NCBI RefSeq assembly: GCF_000196735.1
Contig: NC_014551.1
Span: forward strand, 1,111,001-1,175,000
Reading direction: 5' to 3'
DNA from: Bacillus amyloliquefaciens DSM 7 = ATCC 23350
GTDB lineage: Bacteria > Bacillota > Bacilli > Bacillales > Bacillaceae
DNA: 64,000 bases
The translations under genes and the position numbers were made by a program. A model generated the notes under the pieces. It searched no databases and was not told the origin of the DNA. It worked only from the letters and a program-made list of their open reading frames with translations. Positions 47,385 to 56,148 of this stretch are shown piece after piece; the first letter of the stretch is position 1, and every line of letters begins with the position of its first letter.

Positions 47385-47502
47385 AAATGTCACTCCTGTA
47401 TGAATAATGACTGAACGTCAATCATTTTTATGGTTTACATAAAGTGTACATGAAAACCCGCCGTGTTTCCAATTTTTCACCCGCGGCAATATTGACATAA
47501 CG

Positions 47503-47532
47503 AAACGCACGATGCAGGAATCGTGCGTTCGG
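47503..47532 (-). terminator. Strong hairpin after the YrpD-like gene
   Basis: AACGCACGAT / ATCGTGCGTT ten-bp stem just downstream of the stop on the minus strand. The following T-tract is poor (TCGTTATG), so it may stabilise the 3' end rather than terminate alone. Confidence 0.6.
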
Positions 47533-47537
47533 GTTCT

Positions 47538-48248
47538 TTATTTGACGACAGACATGCTGACGCTGCTGCCTGACACCGTCAATTTGGCAAAATCCTGTGT
47601 ATCAATCACAGGCGTGACTGCTTTATTGTCGATCGTGATGTTTGTAAAAGCTGTTGAGAAGTTTGATTTGATGTAAGGGCGCTGATCCTCTGATGTGACC
47701 GCGACAGTGGCGAGCGCTTTCCATTTTGTGATAGATCCTACATTTGTCTGGGCGAGTTCTGAAATGATGCGGCCGGTGTATCCGTCATTATTCGTGCCCC
47801 AATATGTGGCGCGGGTATTGCCGTTCATATTTTTGTAAATGGTCAGCTGTACGGTGCTGCCGGGACGGAAACCTTTCGTATAGGTGAATTGGCTTTCTCC
47901 TTCCAGATACCGGACCTGGCTTTGTCCCTTTGAACCGACTTTCATGATCGGTTTCCATACATGATAAGTTTCACTGTACTGAAGCCCGATATCGGCCTCT
48001 GTGCCTCCGGTGAATCCTGAGTAAATATAGGCTGTCCCGTTTGACACCTGAATCGAGCTTGGAAGCTGAATTTTCGTGACGAGCACAGAACCCGTACTGT
48101 TCAGGTAGGCTCTTCCGCCGATTCCTTTGCTGAGCTGGGACGCCGCTTCCGCCGTATTGGGGCTGATTACCCCGGGAATATCCGCCGCACAAGCCCCGAA
48201 TAGAACGGCTGAGGTGAGGACACCCGCAAGAATCCCTTTTTTCATCAT
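47538..48248 (-). CDS. yrpD: YrpD-like secreted protein
   Basis: 236-residue exported protein. The signal peptide ([18 protein letters not shown]...) is followed by a likely signal peptidase I site after NTAEA; a Cys at about 20 (LFGAC) resembles a poor lipobox. The mature protein is Gly/Thr/Ser-rich and beta-predicted, with GGRAYLNS near its start and VTVSG-like [11 protein letters not shown] at the end. It matches B. subtilis YrpD closely, but that gene is elsewhere in strain 168. Three consecutive ATGs follow AGGAGG; the middle one (48248) is used. Function unknown. Confidence 0.78.
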   Translation of the reverse strand: MMKKGILAGVLTSAVLFGACAADIPGVISPNTAEAASQLSKGIGGRAYLNSTGSVLVTKIQLPSSIQVSNGTAYIYSGFTGGTEADIGLQYSETYHVWKPIMKVGSKGQSQVRYLEGESQFTYTKGFRPGSTVQLTIYKNMNGNTRATYWGTNNDGYTGRIISELAQTNVGSITKWKALATVAVTSEDQRPYIKSNFSTAFTNITIDNKAVTPVIDTQDFAKLTVSGSSVSMSVVK

Positions 48249-48443
48249 CATTTCTCCTCCTATCATCATAGTCAGATAGCGCTATCAATTCATATTATAA
48301 AAGGTTTTGGAATAAATTCCATAAAAGTAATGTGTCAGGGTGTAAATTAAAACTTTTTTCCTATTTATCTTGAAAATGGAGATTATTTGAACTATGATAT
48401 GTTCAGCAATACCGCATGACTCAAGAGAGGGGATTGATAGAGA

Positions 48444-48713
48444 ATGAAAAAGACGGCAGCTGTGCTTTTGTCTTTCGGTCTGGTATTCGGATGTTCATAC
48501 GGAGCTGGGCAGACGGCAGAAGCGAAAACAAAGGTGAAAACCTATCAAAACTGCAAGGCGCTGAATAAGGTGTATAAGGGCGGCGTGGCCCGGTCGTCGA
48601 AAGTGAAAAACAAGGGCGGCAGAACGAAGTACAAGCCGTATGTATCAAAAGCGCTTTACGATGCAAATAAAAGACTCGACCGTGATAAAGACTATATTGC
48701 CTGTGAAAAATAA
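48444..48713 (+). CDS. yhjA: Excalibur-domain secreted protein YhjA
   Basis: 89-residue exported protein. Signal peptide at about residues 1-27 (ends TAEA), then an excalibur calcium-binding domain: paired Cys in YQNCKALN and YIACEK, and the Asp loop DRDKDYIACEK resembling DxDxDGxxCE. It resembles B. subtilis YhjA in length and sequence. GAGGGGA precedes ATG. Likely cell-surface; function unknown. Confidence 0.85.
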   Translation: MKKTAAVLLSFGLVFGCSYGAGQTAEAKTKVKTYQNCKALNKVYKGGVARSSKVKNKGGRTKYKPYVSKALYDANKRLDRDKDYIACEK

Positions 48714-48748
48714 AAAAACAAGCCGCTTAAAAGGGCTTGTTTTTTTAA
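48714..48748. terminator. Bidirectional terminator after yhjA
   Basis: AACAAGCC / GGCTTGTT stem with A-run before and T-run after; it overlaps the stop of the converging gene. Confidence 0.85.
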
Positions 48749-49062
48749 ATGGATTCGGCGGTGACGGCGGTTCCGTATCCGATTAATTCGGATGTGTTCT
48801 GTCCGGCGGTCAGTTCGAACCGCAGGCCGACGATGGCGTTGGCTCCGAGCTGTTCCGCTTCTCTGATCAGCCGCTCTTTTACCGCTTTTTTGGAGTCTTC
48901 CAGCATCTCGGTATAGCTTTTCAATTCGCCGCCGACGACAGATTTTAAGCCTGCGAGCAAGTCTTTTCCGATGTGACGGGACTGGACGATGCTGCTTGTC
49001 ACTAAGCCTTTTACCTCAGTAATCTGTTTTCCGGCGACGGTTTCAGTCGTTGTCATAATCAT
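48745..49062 (-). CDS. UPF0145 (YbjQ-type) protein
   Basis: 105-residue protein of the UPF0145/YbjQ putative heavy-metal-binding family: GKQITEVKGLVTSSIVQSRHIGKD at the start (positions about 12-35), a central KSYTEMLEDSKKAVKERLI helix, and GANAIVGLRFEL. These proteins form pentamers. The ATG at 49062 lies 8 nt from AAAGGGG. It lies between yhjA and yhjB, where strain 168 has no such gene as far as I recall. Function unknown. Confidence 0.82.
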   Translation of the reverse strand: MIMTTTETVAGKQITEVKGLVTSSIVQSRHIGKDLLAGLKSVVGGELKSYTEMLEDSKKAVKERLIREAEQLGANAIVGLRFELTAGQNTSELIGYGTAVTAESI

Positions 49063-49103
49063 ACGGCTTTCCCCTTTCATGTGTCTTACCGCTATCTTAC
49101 CAT

Positions 49104-50573
49104 TTAAGCCGCTTTTTCGGCTGCACTGATTTGTTTTTTTCTGACCGCGGCGCTGACTGCAAACATGACGGCAGTGTTTAAAACGAGCGCGATGATGCCT
49201 GTATTCATATCTTTAACGGTCTGCGGAAGAAACGGAAAGAGGGTTCCGATGGTTGAGTCAGTCAGCGTGATGAAGGCCACCGTTCCGACTCCCGCCGTTA
49301 TGCCGGCAAAAGCGCCGTGGCTTGTGATAAACCGCCGCTTCGGCAGGCTGAATAAAAGCGCGGGGAAAAGCTGGGTGACAAGGCTGTAGCCCATTAAAAG
49401 CAGAGTGACGATGGTATTTCCGCCTTTCAGCGTAAAATATACGGAAATCAGAGCGATGACGGGTACGGCGTATTTTGCGAGCCGCGAGACTTTTTCGTCA
49501 GGCGTGCCCGGCAGAATGGCTTTGTACACATTTTTGGCGAACAGCGTGCTTGAGGCCATTAATATCATTGAGCCGGGTACGAGCGCCGTCAGAATGCCCG
49601 CCGATCCGATCAGTCCGACAAACCATGGATCAAAGGTTTTCACAGACAGCTTTAATAGGGCAAGATCCGTGTCTGCCCCTTTTAAACCGGGCACCTGCAG
49701 AATCGCCGCAAATCCGGTAAAGATGACAAACAGCAGGACGAGCTGATAAAGAGGCATGATGATCGCGTTTTTCCGAAACACCCGCGGATGCTCCGCCGAA
49801 TAAGACGCGGCAAAGGTGTGGGGCCACATATAAAAGCCGAGGGCAGTCAGCAGGACGGTTGAGCTGAACCACGAAACGCTCTGCCCGGTATCAGAAAGCG
49901 TGAGGAATCCGGGTTTTGCGGCGTCGATTTGTTTGAACATCTCCGTAAACCCGCCGTAGTAATGAATGGGCAAATAAATGCCTAAATACAGGACGATGCC
50001 TAAAATCATAATATCTTTGACGACTGATATCCACGCTGAACCGTGAATGCCTGAAATCATTACATAAATCGTGATGGAGACAGCGCCGATCCAGACTGCG
50101 GCTGCTGACGGAATCTGTCCGTATGACGTTGCTGAAACAATTAAACCGAGCCCTTTCAGCTGAAGGACGAGATAGGGGATGAGAGACGCGATGCCGACGA
50201 GCGATACGAGAATGCCGAGGAGCGGGCTGTTGTATTTTGAAATAAAAAAATCAGATTGTGACATCAGTTTGTGTTTTTTTGCGTATGTCCATACGGCAGG
50301 CAGAAGCCAATATGACAAAATGTAGGCAAGGCAGCCGTAGGCGATAATGTAAAAGGCGGGTCCTCCTTTTCCGTAAGCCCATCCGCTTCCGCCGAGGAAT
50401 GTGAAGGTCGTGTATATTTCTCCCGCCATTAATAAAAAGACAAACATCGTGCCGAAGCCGCGTCCGCCCACCGTCCATTGTTCTAGGTCCATCTTTTTTC
50501 CTTTTCGGGCGCGGATTCCGAGATATACACAAAACAGGAGCACGGCGGCCATTACGGGAAATGCTGCGTTCAT
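49104..50573 (-). CDS. yhjB: Sodium:solute symporter YhjB
   Basis: 489-residue SSS-family permease with about 13 membrane helices. Family features: GRGFGTMFVFLLMAGEIYTTFTFLG in the first helices and GFYMWPHTFAASYSA in the middle. Length equals B. subtilis YhjB. Its ATG overlaps the yhjC stop (ATGA), so the pair is translationally coupled; a DUF3311 partner is common for such symporters. Substrate unknown, likely an organic acid or amino acid. Confidence 0.9.
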   Translation of the reverse strand: MNAAFPVMAAVLLFCVYLGIRARKGKKMDLEQWTVGGRGFGTMFVFLLMAGEIYTTFTFLGGSGWAYGKGGPAFYIIAYGCLAYILSYWLLPAVWTYAKKHKLMSQSDFFISKYNSPLLGILVSLVGIASLIPYLVLQLKGLGLIVSATSYGQIPSAAAVWIGAVSITIYVMISGIHGSAWISVVKDIMILGIVLYLGIYLPIHYYGGFTEMFKQIDAAKPGFLTLSDTGQSVSWFSSTVLLTALGFYMWPHTFAASYSAEHPRVFRKNAIIMPLYQLVLLFVIFTGFAAILQVPGLKGADTDLALLKLSVKTFDPWFVGLIGSAGILTALVPGSMILMASSTLFAKNVYKAILPGTPDEKVSRLAKYAVPVIALISVYFTLKGGNTIVTLLLMGYSLVTQLFPALLFSLPKRRFITSHGAFAGITAGVGTVAFITLTDSTIGTLFPFLPQTVKDMNTGIIALVLNTAVMFAVSAAVRKKQISAAEKAA

Positions 50574-50770
50574 TCCGTCTCACCCGCCTTGTTTTCTTTG
50601 TCCAATTTGTAAACCGCAGCCATCAGAACCGATGTCAGCACCGCCCAGATGACGACGTATGCAAGAATGAAAGGCATTCCGAAAACATAAGGCGTCACCC
50701 GGTTGGCAAATGGAATACCGGCGAGAATTCCGAAAAAGGGCAGGGCAGCGAGAACATGAATCAGTTTCAT
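50570..50770 (-). CDS. yhjC: DUF3311 small membrane protein YhjC
   Basis: 66-residue protein with two membrane segments (about 3-22 and 31-53) and an acidic tail (YKLDKENKAGETE). DUF3311 proteins usually accompany SSS symporters. The ATG at 50770 follows AGGAGGAATGTT; an upstream ATG at 50788 sits before the ribosome binding site. It overlaps yhjB by 4 nt. Confidence 0.87.
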   Translation of the reverse strand: MKLIHVLAALPFFGILAGIPFANRVTPYVFGMPFILAYVVIWAVLTSVLMAAVYKLDKENKAGETE

Positions 50771-50868
50771 AACATTCCTCCTTTTCATTGAAAACAGCGT
50801 GTCCCGATTATAAAGAAAATAATGTCAAATGTATAGTGTGAATAGTCTGAATTTTACCGGTTGAAAAG

Positions 50869-50893
50869 GAAAAGCAGTCCCGGCTGCTTTTTT
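50869..50893 (-). terminator. Terminator of yhjD
   Basis: AAAGCAG / CTGCTTT stem followed on the minus strand by TTTTCCTTTTC. Confidence 0.7.
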
Positions 50894-51251
50894 AAATGGT
50901 CGCGGCTGACAGGTAATATTCCAATAAAGCGGTTACCTGTTCCCGTATTCTCGGGTTGAAATAACGGTGTTTTTCTTCATAGCCGTCAATGGTGCATATA
51001 TAAAGTGTAAATGCTTCATCTCTTTCCGCTTCGTAAATTTTGATTTTACGCTTTCTTAACTCTTTTCGAACATCACTCAAATCCTTTTGTGCTAATTTTA
51101 AAGAGCAGCTGATAAGCTGTTTATAGGGTTGTTTTAATTTGAACGGGCACGAATCAAGCGCTTCGAGGTCCCGGTTCAGGATGGCAGCCGTCATGGGCAG
51201 AAACAGGCCTTTTTCGATGAGATCGCGGGTGTTGTTCCGGATGTCAGGCAT
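50892..51251 (-). CDS. yhjD: Conserved protein YhjD
   Basis: 119-residue soluble, basic, helical protein (MPDIRNNTRDLIEKGLFLPM...), with a Lys/Arg-rich middle (RKELRKRKIKIYEAERDE). It matches B. subtilis YhjD, a sporulation-associated protein of unknown function (YtzH/DUF-type). AAGAAGGAG precedes ATG. Divergent from yhjE. Confidence 0.83.
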   Translation of the reverse strand: MPDIRNNTRDLIEKGLFLPMTAAILNRDLEALDSCPFKLKQPYKQLISCSLKLAQKDLSDVRKELRKRKIKIYEAERDEAFTLYICTIDGYEEKHRYFNPRIREQVTALLEYYLSAATI

Positions 51252-51401
51252 AAATACTCCTTCTTTCTTAGGTGCGAACGTTTGTTCTTATTTTATACTC
51301 GTTTACACGATATTTCAAGTCGGAAAATCTCGTAAACATTTTCGTTTTTTGGAGATAATGTGTAGAATAAGGATAGACAAACTCGTTAAGGAGTATAAAC
51401 G

Positions 51402-52028
51402 TTGGAGGAATTTATATCATATTTGACTGAGGAGCGGCTGACGGAGTGGTTCCAAAGCTATAGAGCTTTCGGACCGGCGGCTGCGGTTTTACTGCCTTTT
51501 ATTGAAGCGTTTCTTCCGTTTTTGCCGCTTGTTGTATTTGTGGTGGCGAATACGAATGCATTTGGGCTGTGGGAAGGCTTTTTCCTGTCGTGGCTCGGAT
51601 CTGCGGCGGGATCAATGCTGATGTTTTACGCCGTCCGCCATTTCGGACAGAAAAGAGCTTTCGGTTTCATCCGCAGGCATCAAACCATAAGGCGGTTGAT
51701 GCTCTGGGTTGAGCGGCACGGTTTCGGTCCGCTGTTTATTTTACTTTGCTTCCCCTTTACGCCGTCCGCTGCGGTTCATGTCGTTGCCGGCCTGTCACGG
51801 GTGGGGGCGCTGCAGTTTATATCAGCGGCCGCTATGGGGAAAATGGTCATGATCTTTATGATCAGCTTTATCGGGTATGATCTTCACGCACTCATTACAC
51901 AGCCTTTCCGGATGGCGGGCGCCCTAACGGTGATCGCGGTGCTGTGGTATGCCGGAAAGCATATCGAACGGCGTTTACAGACGAGAATCAGTCAGCATGA
52001 GAAAGACGGAGGGGGACAGGAATCTTGA
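51402..52028 (+). CDS. yhjE: DedA/VTT-domain membrane protein YhjE
   Basis: 208-residue protein of the DedA/SNARE-associated (VTT) family. Helices at about 25-55, 60-85, 110-160 and 165-185; the conserved LPFIEAFLPFLPL and GSAAGSMLMFYAVRHFG, with the basic motif, are present. TTG start, AAGGAG 8 nt upstream. DedA proteins act in membrane-lipid (undecaprenyl phosphate or phosphatidylethanolamine) translocation, but the role of YhjE is not known. The stop overlaps the sipV TTG start (TTGA). Confidence 0.87.
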   Translation: MEEFISYLTEERLTEWFQSYRAFGPAAAVLLPFIEAFLPFLPLVVFVVANTNAFGLWEGFFLSWLGSAAGSMLMFYAVRHFGQKRAFGFIRRHQTIRRLMLWVERHGFGPLFILLCFPFTPSAAVHVVAGLSRVGALQFISAAAMGKMVMIFMISFIGYDLHALITQPFRMAGALTVIAVLWYAGKHIERRLQTRISQHEKDGGGQES

Positions 52029-52540
52029 AAAAACGATTTTGGTTTATAGCCGGCGTGCTTATCGTTGTTTTGGCCATACAATTAAAAAATGCCATTTTTA
52101 TTGATTATAAAGTCGAAGGAATCAGCATGAATCCGACCTTTAAACAAGGAAATGAGCTGATGGTCAACAAGTTTTCCCATCGTTACAAAACGATCCGCCG
52201 TTTCGATATTGTCCTGTTTAAAGGCCCGCACCACAAAGTGCTGATCAAACGTGTCATCGGGCTCCCGGGCGAGTCCATCACTTACAGGGAGGACCAGCTG
52301 TTTGTGAATGGAAAACGGGTGGCGGAACCGTTTTTAAAACCGTTAAAGTCATCATTGTCCGCCGGAAGCCATGTGACCGGTGATTATACGTTGAAGGAAA
52401 CGACCGGTCGCAAGAGGATACCGAAGGGACAATATTTCGTGATTGGCGACAACCGCATATACAGCCTCGACAGCCGTCATTTCGGACCGATTAAGGATAA
52501 AGACATTGTCGGTGTTATCAGTGAATCAGACGCCAAGTGA
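52025..52540 (+). CDS. sipV: Type I signal peptidase SipV
   Basis: 171-residue membrane-bound signal peptidase. One N-terminal membrane anchor (about 5-24), catalytic S34 in VEGISMNPTF and the general base K75 in KVLIKRVIGLPGE. The GDNR box (VIGDNRIYSLDSRHFG) is intact. It removes signal peptides of secreted proteins. The TTG start overlaps the yhjE stop by 3 nt, so translation is coupled. The codons at the end form one arm of the terminator. Confidence 0.94.
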   Translation: MKKRFWFIAGVLIVVLAIQLKNAIFIDYKVEGISMNPTFKQGNELMVNKFSHRYKTIRRFDIVLFKGPHHKVLIKRVIGLPGESITYREDQLFVNGKRVAEPFLKPLKSSLSAGSHVTGDYTLKETTGRKRIPKGQYFVIGDNRIYSLDSRHFGPIKDKDIVGVISESDAK

Positions 52541-52554
52541 ACGGCGTCTTTTTT
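52529..52554 (+). terminator. Terminator of yhjE-sipV
   Basis: GACGCC (52529-52534) / GGCGTC (52543-52548) followed by TTTTTT. The left arm is the last sipV codons. Confidence 0.8.
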
Positions 52555-52562
52555 AGAAATGA

Positions 52563-52658
52563 TTGTCAAAAAGCAAAGGAAAGATTATAATAGAATTGTT
52601 ACGCGCGAAACAAAAATCACGCGTTTTATTTTTAGTTATTTTGTTACGTGTGCAACAA
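52563..52658 (+). promoter_or_regulatory. yhjG promoter with two YhjH-type operators
   Basis: TTGTCA (52563-52568), 17-bp spacer, TATAAT (52586-52591). Operator 1 is TTGTTACGCGCGAAACAA (52596-52613), at the transcription start. Operator 2 is TTGTTACGTGTGCAACAA (52641-52658), 45 bp downstream. Both are near-perfect dyads of form TTGTTACGYGYGMAACAA. A third copy precedes yhjH. Confidence 0.8.
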
Positions 52659-52682
52659 AAAATGCGAAAGAGGGCTGATAAG

Positions 52683-54161
52683 ATGGAAACACAGGCTGCC
52701 ATTATCGGGGGAGGTCCGGTCGGGCTCATGCTTGCATCAGAGCTTGCGCTTGCCGGAGTGAAAACGACTGTCATTGAACGATTGAAGAAGACGGTGCCAT
52801 ATTCTAAAGCGCTTATTATGCATCCGCGCACACTTGAACTTTTTGCAATGAGAGGCATCTTGGGACGCTTTTTGGATAAAGGAACGAAGGTGTCTTCCGG
52901 CCATTTTTCGATGCTGGATACACGGCTGGATTTTTCTCGGCTGGATTCTAAGCAGAATTATTCGTTAATGCTGCCTCAGGCAGAAACGGAGCGGCTTTTG
53001 GAGGAGTATGCATCAAGTTTAGGCGCAGATATCATCCGCGGGGCAGAAGCAGTGGCTCTTACCCAGACGGATGACGGGGTGGAGACGGTGTTCCGGGACG
53101 AAAGCGGTATCCGCACCCTGCGCAGCTTATATGCCGCGGGTACAGACGGAGCGGGGAGCCTTGTCCGGAAACAGGCGGGCATCGCTTTTTTGGGGACTGA
53201 TGCCGACTTAATAGGAACCCTTTGTGATGCCGTTTTGAAAAATCCGCCTGAATCCGCCTTTTTTTCAGTGTGCCGTCTGCAGGGATCGGTTGTCATTGTC
53301 CCTCTTTCGAACGGACTTTTCCGTGTCCTTATCGTTTCTCCGCACGCTCCGCAAAAGCGGAAAGAAGAGCCGGTTACAGAAAATGAGCTGAAAGAAGATC
53401 TGCGGGAAATATGCGGCACTGATTTCGGATTGAGTGATCCGGTGTGGATGTCACGGTTCGGCAATGCCGAACGTCAGGCTGAACAGTACCGCTCCGGCCG
53501 GGTTTTTGTGGCCGGGGATGCGGCGCACATTCATTTTCCTGCCGGCGGCCAAGGGCTGAACACGGGGCTTCAGGATGCCTTCAATCTCGGGTGGAAGCTG
53601 GCGGCGCAAATAAAGGGAAAAGCGGCGCCTCATCTTCTGGACAGCTACCATCAGGAAAGGCACAGCACGGGAAAAGAAGTGTTGCACAATATAAAAACCC
53701 AGATAAAGCTCATGGATTTTACCGAGTCAGGGATGGCGTTAAGAGATACGATGACCGCTTTGCTGGATTTTCAGGAGTCGAACCGTTTATTGGCGGGAAA
53801 AGTATCCGCGCTTGATTTGCATTATGAACCGGACCCGGAGCTGCCCCCTCATAGGCTGAACGGAAAACGGCTGCCCGATATAGAGCTGACTCTTCATGAC
53901 GGCCGGCCGGCCCGGCTGTATGATTTTCTTCACAAAGGAGCCTTTGTGCTGCTGTCATTAAGAGGAAGCATTCCCGCCGGCATTGGCACGGACAGCGTGG
54001 AGTTTGTCAGGGCGGAGCTTTCTGAAACACGTGCCGATTGGGATGACGTCCACTCCGTTTTGATTCGGCCGGACGGCCATGCGGCATGGGCAGCCGGCGG
54101 CTCAGGACGTGAAGCGGAAGAAACCGTTCTGGCCGGTATGGAGAGATGGGGATTCATCTGA
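52683..54161 (+). CDS. yhjG: FAD-dependent aromatic-ring hydroxylase YhjG
   Basis: 492-residue flavoprotein monooxygenase of the PHBH/phenol-hydroxylase group. FAD motif AAIIGGGPVGLMLASELALAG near the start (about residues 5-25), and the GD motif VFVAGDAAHIHFPAGGQGLNTG in the middle. A C-terminal thioredoxin-like region spans about 400-492. The frame is open to 52563, but only ATG 52683 has a ribosome binding site (AGAGGG). Regulated with yhjH by a shared MarR operator; a phenolic or quinone substrate is inferred. Confidence 0.9.
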   Translation: METQAAIIGGGPVGLMLASELALAGVKTTVIERLKKTVPYSKALIMHPRTLELFAMRGILGRFLDKGTKVSSGHFSMLDTRLDFSRLDSKQNYSLMLPQAETERLLEEYASSLGADIIRGAEAVALTQTDDGVETVFRDESGIRTLRSLYAAGTDGAGSLVRKQAGIAFLGTDADLIGTLCDAVLKNPPESAFFSVCRLQGSVVIVPLSNGLFRVLIVSPHAPQKRKEEPVTENELKEDLREICGTDFGLSDPVWMSRFGNAERQAEQYRSGRVFVAGDAAHIHFPAGGQGLNTGLQDAFNLGWKLAAQIKGKAAPHLLDSYHQERHSTGKEVLHNIKTQIKLMDFTESGMALRDTMTALLDFQESNRLLAGKVSALDLHYEPDPELPPHRLNGKRLPDIELTLHDGRPARLYDFLHKGAFVLLSLRGSIPAGIGTDSVEFVRAELSETRADWDDVHSVLIRPDGHAAWAAGGSGREAEETVLAGMERWGFI

Positions 54162-54183
54162 TACCCTTTTTTCGCTTGTATGA

Positions 54184-54212
54184 TTGTTTCTTGCGTAACA
54201 AAACGTTATAGT
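54184..54212 (+). promoter_or_regulatory. yhjH promoter overlapped by a YhjH-type operator
   Basis: TTGTTT (54184-54189), 17-bp spacer, TATAGT (54207-54212). TTGTTTCTTGCGTAACAA (54184-54201) is the reverse complement form of the yhjG operators and covers the -35, as expected for autorepression. Confidence 0.75.
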
Positions 54213-54247
54213 AAAAGAAACAATCAATACGGAAGGGTGACCCGCAG

Positions 54248-54772
54248 TTGGACAGAAGACAGCCAGACCATGCAAAACACATGATTCTTGAAGGATTGAC
54301 AGATATTTTCCACGAGCAGGAGAGGTGTCAGGAGGACATCAGGGCGTCGTTAGCAGGACGGATGGACGAACTCCGTGAAGAAAACGGGAAAAAACTTCAG
54401 CTGACCTTGACGGAAATTCACATTTTATCTTGTATCGGGGATCATGAACCGATCAATGTCACATCAATAGCGGAAAAAATGAAAACGACAAAACCGACCG
54501 TATCGAGAAGCTGCGCGAAGTTTTTGGAAGCCGGTTTCCTGCGCAGAACCCGGCTGAGCGACAATAAAAAAGAAGTCTACTTCCGGCTGACCCCTGCCGG
54601 GAAAGAGCTGCATTGCCTTCATCACAAATATCATGAGATGATAAAAAAGCGGCTCTTGGCGTTTTTGGATCGCTATACAGACGAAGAACTGTTATTTGCT
54701 GAACGGCTGTTCCGCGATCTTTCAGCAAACTGGCGGTCTGTAAATGGCGGCGGAGAGCAGCTGTTAAAATAA
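54248..54772 (+). CDS. yhjH: MarR-family regulator YhjH
   Basis: 174-residue winged-helix repressor. The DNA-binding part (about residues 50-125) has LTEIHILSCIGDH, AEKMKTTKPTVSRSCAKFLE and the wing LSDNKKEVYFRLT. TTG start with GGAAGGGTGA upstream. The gene follows yhjG by 86 bp with its own promoter. Three copies of one 18-bp dyad at yhjG and yhjH make it the likely regulator of both; the inducer may be an aromatic compound. Confidence 0.88.
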   Translation: MDRRQPDHAKHMILEGLTDIFHEQERCQEDIRASLAGRMDELREENGKKLQLTLTEIHILSCIGDHEPINVTSIAEKMKTTKPTVSRSCAKFLEAGFLRRTRLSDNKKEVYFRLTPAGKELHCLHHKYHEMIKKRLLAFLDRYTDEELLFAERLFRDLSANWRSVNGGGEQLLK

Positions 54773-54802
54773 AAAAACACGCATATGGATGCGTGTTTTT
54801 TT
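54773..54802. terminator. Terminator between yhjH and yhjN
   Basis: ACACGCAT / ATGCGTGT with a four-base loop, A-run before and T-run after. Confidence 0.87.
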
Positions 54803-54809
54803 ATTCAGC

Positions 54810-55967
54810 TCAGGTTCCTCTTTCTGCCCGGGCTCTCTCGCCGTGTGCCCGTTTCAGCTGAGAAAGGTGATGCAGCAGGCGATAGAAAGGCGGGAGCATG
54901 GCGATCACGAGAACGATCCGGATGACCTGAACCGCAACGACAAAAGTCGAGTCCTCATGCAGAGTGATCGAAGTTGCCGCCATTTCGGCGATCCCGCCGG
55001 GAGAGAAGGCGAGAACCGATGTAATCATGGAGATGCCTGTTAATTTAGAAACGGCAACCGCGCTCAGGATCATTGCGGCGATTAACCCGACGGAAGAAAT
55101 AAACCCGACGGTCAGCACTCTAGTAACACCGCTGAACATGCTTTTATACATTTTTGAACCGATTGTGGCGCCGAGAAAAATTTGTGACAGTTGGTTCGCT
55201 TGTGGCGGCCACCAAGCCAGCATGTCTTTCCCCGCCAAGGCGGATATGCCGATTTCCGCACAAGCAACGCCGATCATGCTGCCGAGCAGCCAAGGAGCGG
55301 GAAATTTCAGCCGTTTTGCGGCTTTACTTGCAAGCCAGGCAGCCAAAATAAATCCGGCCGTTAACAAGACGGGAATAAGGCCCGGATGTGAGGCTCCTGC
55401 TGAAACGGCTCCGGCTGATGTCTGAGCCGTACCGTTTTGTTTGGTAAATAAGAAAATGACGAGAAACGGTATCGTCATAACGACCAAAAGGACGCGCGTC
55501 AGCTGAATGAGACTTACAATCGCGGTATTGGCGCCGACTTCCTGGGCGATACCGGGCATGGCGGATAAACCGCCTGGCGCCGTGCCTACAAAGCTTGTCA
55601 TCATGTCCGTCCGGCTGAACCGAAAGAGCACGTATCCGGAAACAAGCGCCATCACGATAGAGAAAATCAGCATAAAGCCTACCGGCAGCCAATGTTCCCG
55701 TAAAACTGAAAGCACGGACAGGTTCAGTTTCTGGCCGAGTTCGATGCCGAGGATCATTTGCCCAGCCGCAAGCCATCTGCGGTTAATGCCTCTTCTGTCA
55801 GCCGCCATGAACAGCCAGCGGGGCCGCGTCATGGAGAGGATGCAGCCGGCGGCAAGCGTTCCGAGCATCCAGGCGATCGACATCCCTGTAAGCGAAAGAA
55901 GAAACCCCCCTGCCGCACTGATAAGAATAAACCAGATATCCGTAAGGAGATGTTTGTCTTTCTTCAA
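54810..55967 (-). CDS. yhjN: AbrB-family (ammonia-monooxygenase-like) membrane protein YhjN
   Basis: 385-residue polytopic membrane protein with two repeated halves, each with the motif GTAPGGLSAMPGIAQEVGAN or FSPGGIAEMAAT. This is the AbrB-duplication family, unrelated to the transition-state regulator AbrB. A TTG start at 55967 follows AGAAGGG and gives exactly the B. subtilis YhjN length; the ATG at 55991 has no ribosome binding site. Transport or regulatory function unknown. Confidence 0.85.
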   Translation of the reverse strand: MKKDKHLLTDIWFILISAAGGFLLSLTGMSIAWMLGTLAAGCILSMTRPRWLFMAADRRGINRRWLAAGQMILGIELGQKLNLSVLSVLREHWLPVGFMLIFSIVMALVSGYVLFRFSRTDMMTSFVGTAPGGLSAMPGIAQEVGANTAIVSLIQLTRVLLVVMTIPFLVIFLFTKQNGTAQTSAGAVSAGASHPGLIPVLLTAGFILAAWLASKAAKRLKFPAPWLLGSMIGVACAEIGISALAGKDMLAWWPPQANQLSQIFLGATIGSKMYKSMFSGVTRVLTVGFISSVGLIAAMILSAVAVSKLTGISMITSVLAFSPGGIAEMAATSITLHEDSTFVVAVQVIRIVLVIAMLPPFYRLLHHLSQLKRAHGERARAERGT

Positions 55968-56102
55968 TGAAAACCCTTCTTCCTGAAACATTCATATTAA
56001 ATTGTTAAGCTCGTTAACCTTACTATTACTATAGTATAGATTTTGAGATAAATAAATAATGATTTATTTCTCGTAATCCATTCATTTTTCTTATCATAAA
56101 CA

Positions 56103-56148
56103 AAAAAAGCTCCGGAGAAGAGTGAGTACACTCTACTCCGAAACCTCA
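56103..56148 (-). terminator. Terminator of the Blt-type efflux gene
   Basis: CGGAG(T)AGAGTG / CACTCT(T)CTCCG stem, then GAGCTTTTTTT on the minus strand. It overlaps the 3' end of the gene. Confidence 0.78.
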
